From DASSUW01 sp963803335 (GTDB lineage: Bacteria; Actinomycetota; Thermoleophilia; Solirubrobacterales; Solirubrobacteraceae): a stretch of 64,000 bases of DNA. The notes below the pieces were generated by a model, which was not told the DNA's origin, ran no database searches, and saw only the letters and a program-made list of their open reading frames with translations. Position numbers and translations under genes: made by a program. Of the stretch, positions 63,607-64,000 are shown one piece after another. Positions within the stretch are counted from its first letter, which is position 1; each line of letters opens with the position of its first letter. The DNA lies in the NCBI GenBank assembly GCA_963803335.1, contig CAWDME010000007.1:372001-436000 (forward strand). Reading direction: 5' to 3'.

Positions 63607-64000
63607 AGCGCGCGTTGACCGCCCACAGGAAGCCGCCCTTCGACGCGATCGTCGTCGGCACGTCGAAGTCCGAGTCCGTGAGGGAGCGCTTGATCTCGCC
63701 GCGCCGCAGCCCCTTCTTGAGGTGGATGACGGCGATCTTGTTGTCCTGGTTCTGCACGACGTACAGCGTGCGGCCGCGCAGCAGGATCCCGTCGCCGTTC
63801 GGCACCGAGCCGCCGCCGAGGTCGATCGCGTGGGCGCGGCCGTTGCGCGCGTTGACGAGGAAGAGCGTGCCGGTACGGCTCTGGACGGTGATCAGCCGGT
63901 CGTGGCCGGCGGCGGCGATGCCGTTGAGCTCGAACGTGCTCGCGTCGTTGTCGTACTGGAGGTCGCCGGTGAGCGGCAGCGTCTTCGCCTTCGCCGGCAG
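63551..64000 (-). CDS. SMP-30/NHL-like propeller protein (partial, 5' end off window)
   Basis: The frame is open from the right edge to a TGA at 63551 (149 codons). It shows propeller strands with FELNGIAAAGHDRLITVQS, GTLFLVNARNGRAHAIDLGG, LLRGRTLYVVQNQDNKIAVI and VPTTIASKGGFLWAVNARF. This is the C-terminal half of a family of secreted propeller proteins often called SMP-30/gluconolactonase-like (or labelled superoxide dismutase by error). The start and signal peptide lie outside the window. Function unknown. Confidence 0.7.
   Translation of the reverse strand: MPAKAKTLPLTGDLQYDNDASTFELNGIAAAGHDRLITVQSRTGTLFLVNARNGRAHAIDLGGGSVPNGDGILLRGRTLYVVQNQDNKIAVIHLKKGLRRGEIKRSLTDSDFDVPTTIASKGGFLWAVNARFTTPPTPTTTYDVVRVTP

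Overview
The window is about 70% GC, densely coding, with many GTG/TTG starts and 4-bp ATGA/GTGA gene overlaps. It looks like a chromosomal segment of a high-GC actinobacterium, most likely order Solirubrobacterales (class Thermoleophilia). That placement rests on the family mix: CSLREA/choice-of-anchor beta-helix proteins with a basic FecR-like tail, PspC sensor kinases, CHASE2 cyclases, GMC/cholesterol-oxidase-like enzymes and SMP-30-like propellers. It is an inference, because no rRNA gene is present. I saw no tRNA, CRISPR array, insertion sequence or prophage.

Layout. 1-11 kb: housekeeping and accessory genes (a lipoprotein entering from the left edge, DUF2269, a nucleosidase-like protein, a double-MarR regulator divergent from a DHA2 drug exporter, metallophosphoesterase plus ribokinase, a DUF202 pair, a YcaQ-type glycosylase, a PadR operon). 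11.1-19.4 kb: a six-gene minus-strand exopolysaccharide operon in which consecutive genes overlap (two GT2 enzymes, one of them cellulose-synthase-like, GT4, pyruvyl transferase, a flippase-GT39 fusion, GH8). 19.6-21.4 kb: fumarylacetoacetase and a GNAT. 21.5-31.7 kb: five paralogous secreted proteins, four of them CSLREA beta-helices, all sharing one C-terminal FecR-like/basic module; two carry frameshifts. 31.7-35.1 kb: DUF3307 and a cyclase with two CHASE2 modules. 35.3-41.8 kb: a five-gene operon (membrane protein, FAD oxidase, Cys-nucleophile hydrolase, SRPBCC, MMPL). 41.8-45.5 kb: small accessory genes and a deletion scar joining two gene remnants. 45.5-47.8 kb: TetR/cupin with a clear operator, then a SulP transporter. 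47.8-50.9 kb: a GMC oxidoreductase operon. 50.9-57.9 kb: three Ser/Thr kinases, a degenerate Crp-like regulator, an acidic repeat protein and a PqqD-like/M50 membrane protease. 57.9-64 kb: an MFS transporter with an extra C-terminal domain, a PspC membrane operon with its two-component system, and an edge-truncated propeller.

How it fits together. The strongest candidate for an undescribed system is 54.1-57.9 kb. The aromatic-free repeat protein at 54849-55580 shares an ungapped P-I-[DNE]-x-A-x-A-x-N-x13-Q module with the C-terminal extracytoplasmic domain of the adjacent M50 protease, whose N-terminus looks like a PqqD/RRE peptide-binding domain. A second theme is cyclic-nucleotide control: two perfect TGTGA-N6-TCACA (CRP/GlxR-type) boxes lie in intergenic DNA, one beside the exopolysaccharide operon and one between divergent genes at the PspC operon, in a window that also encodes a class III cyclase. 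A third is the five-member secreted-protein array with a shared promoter-like layout.
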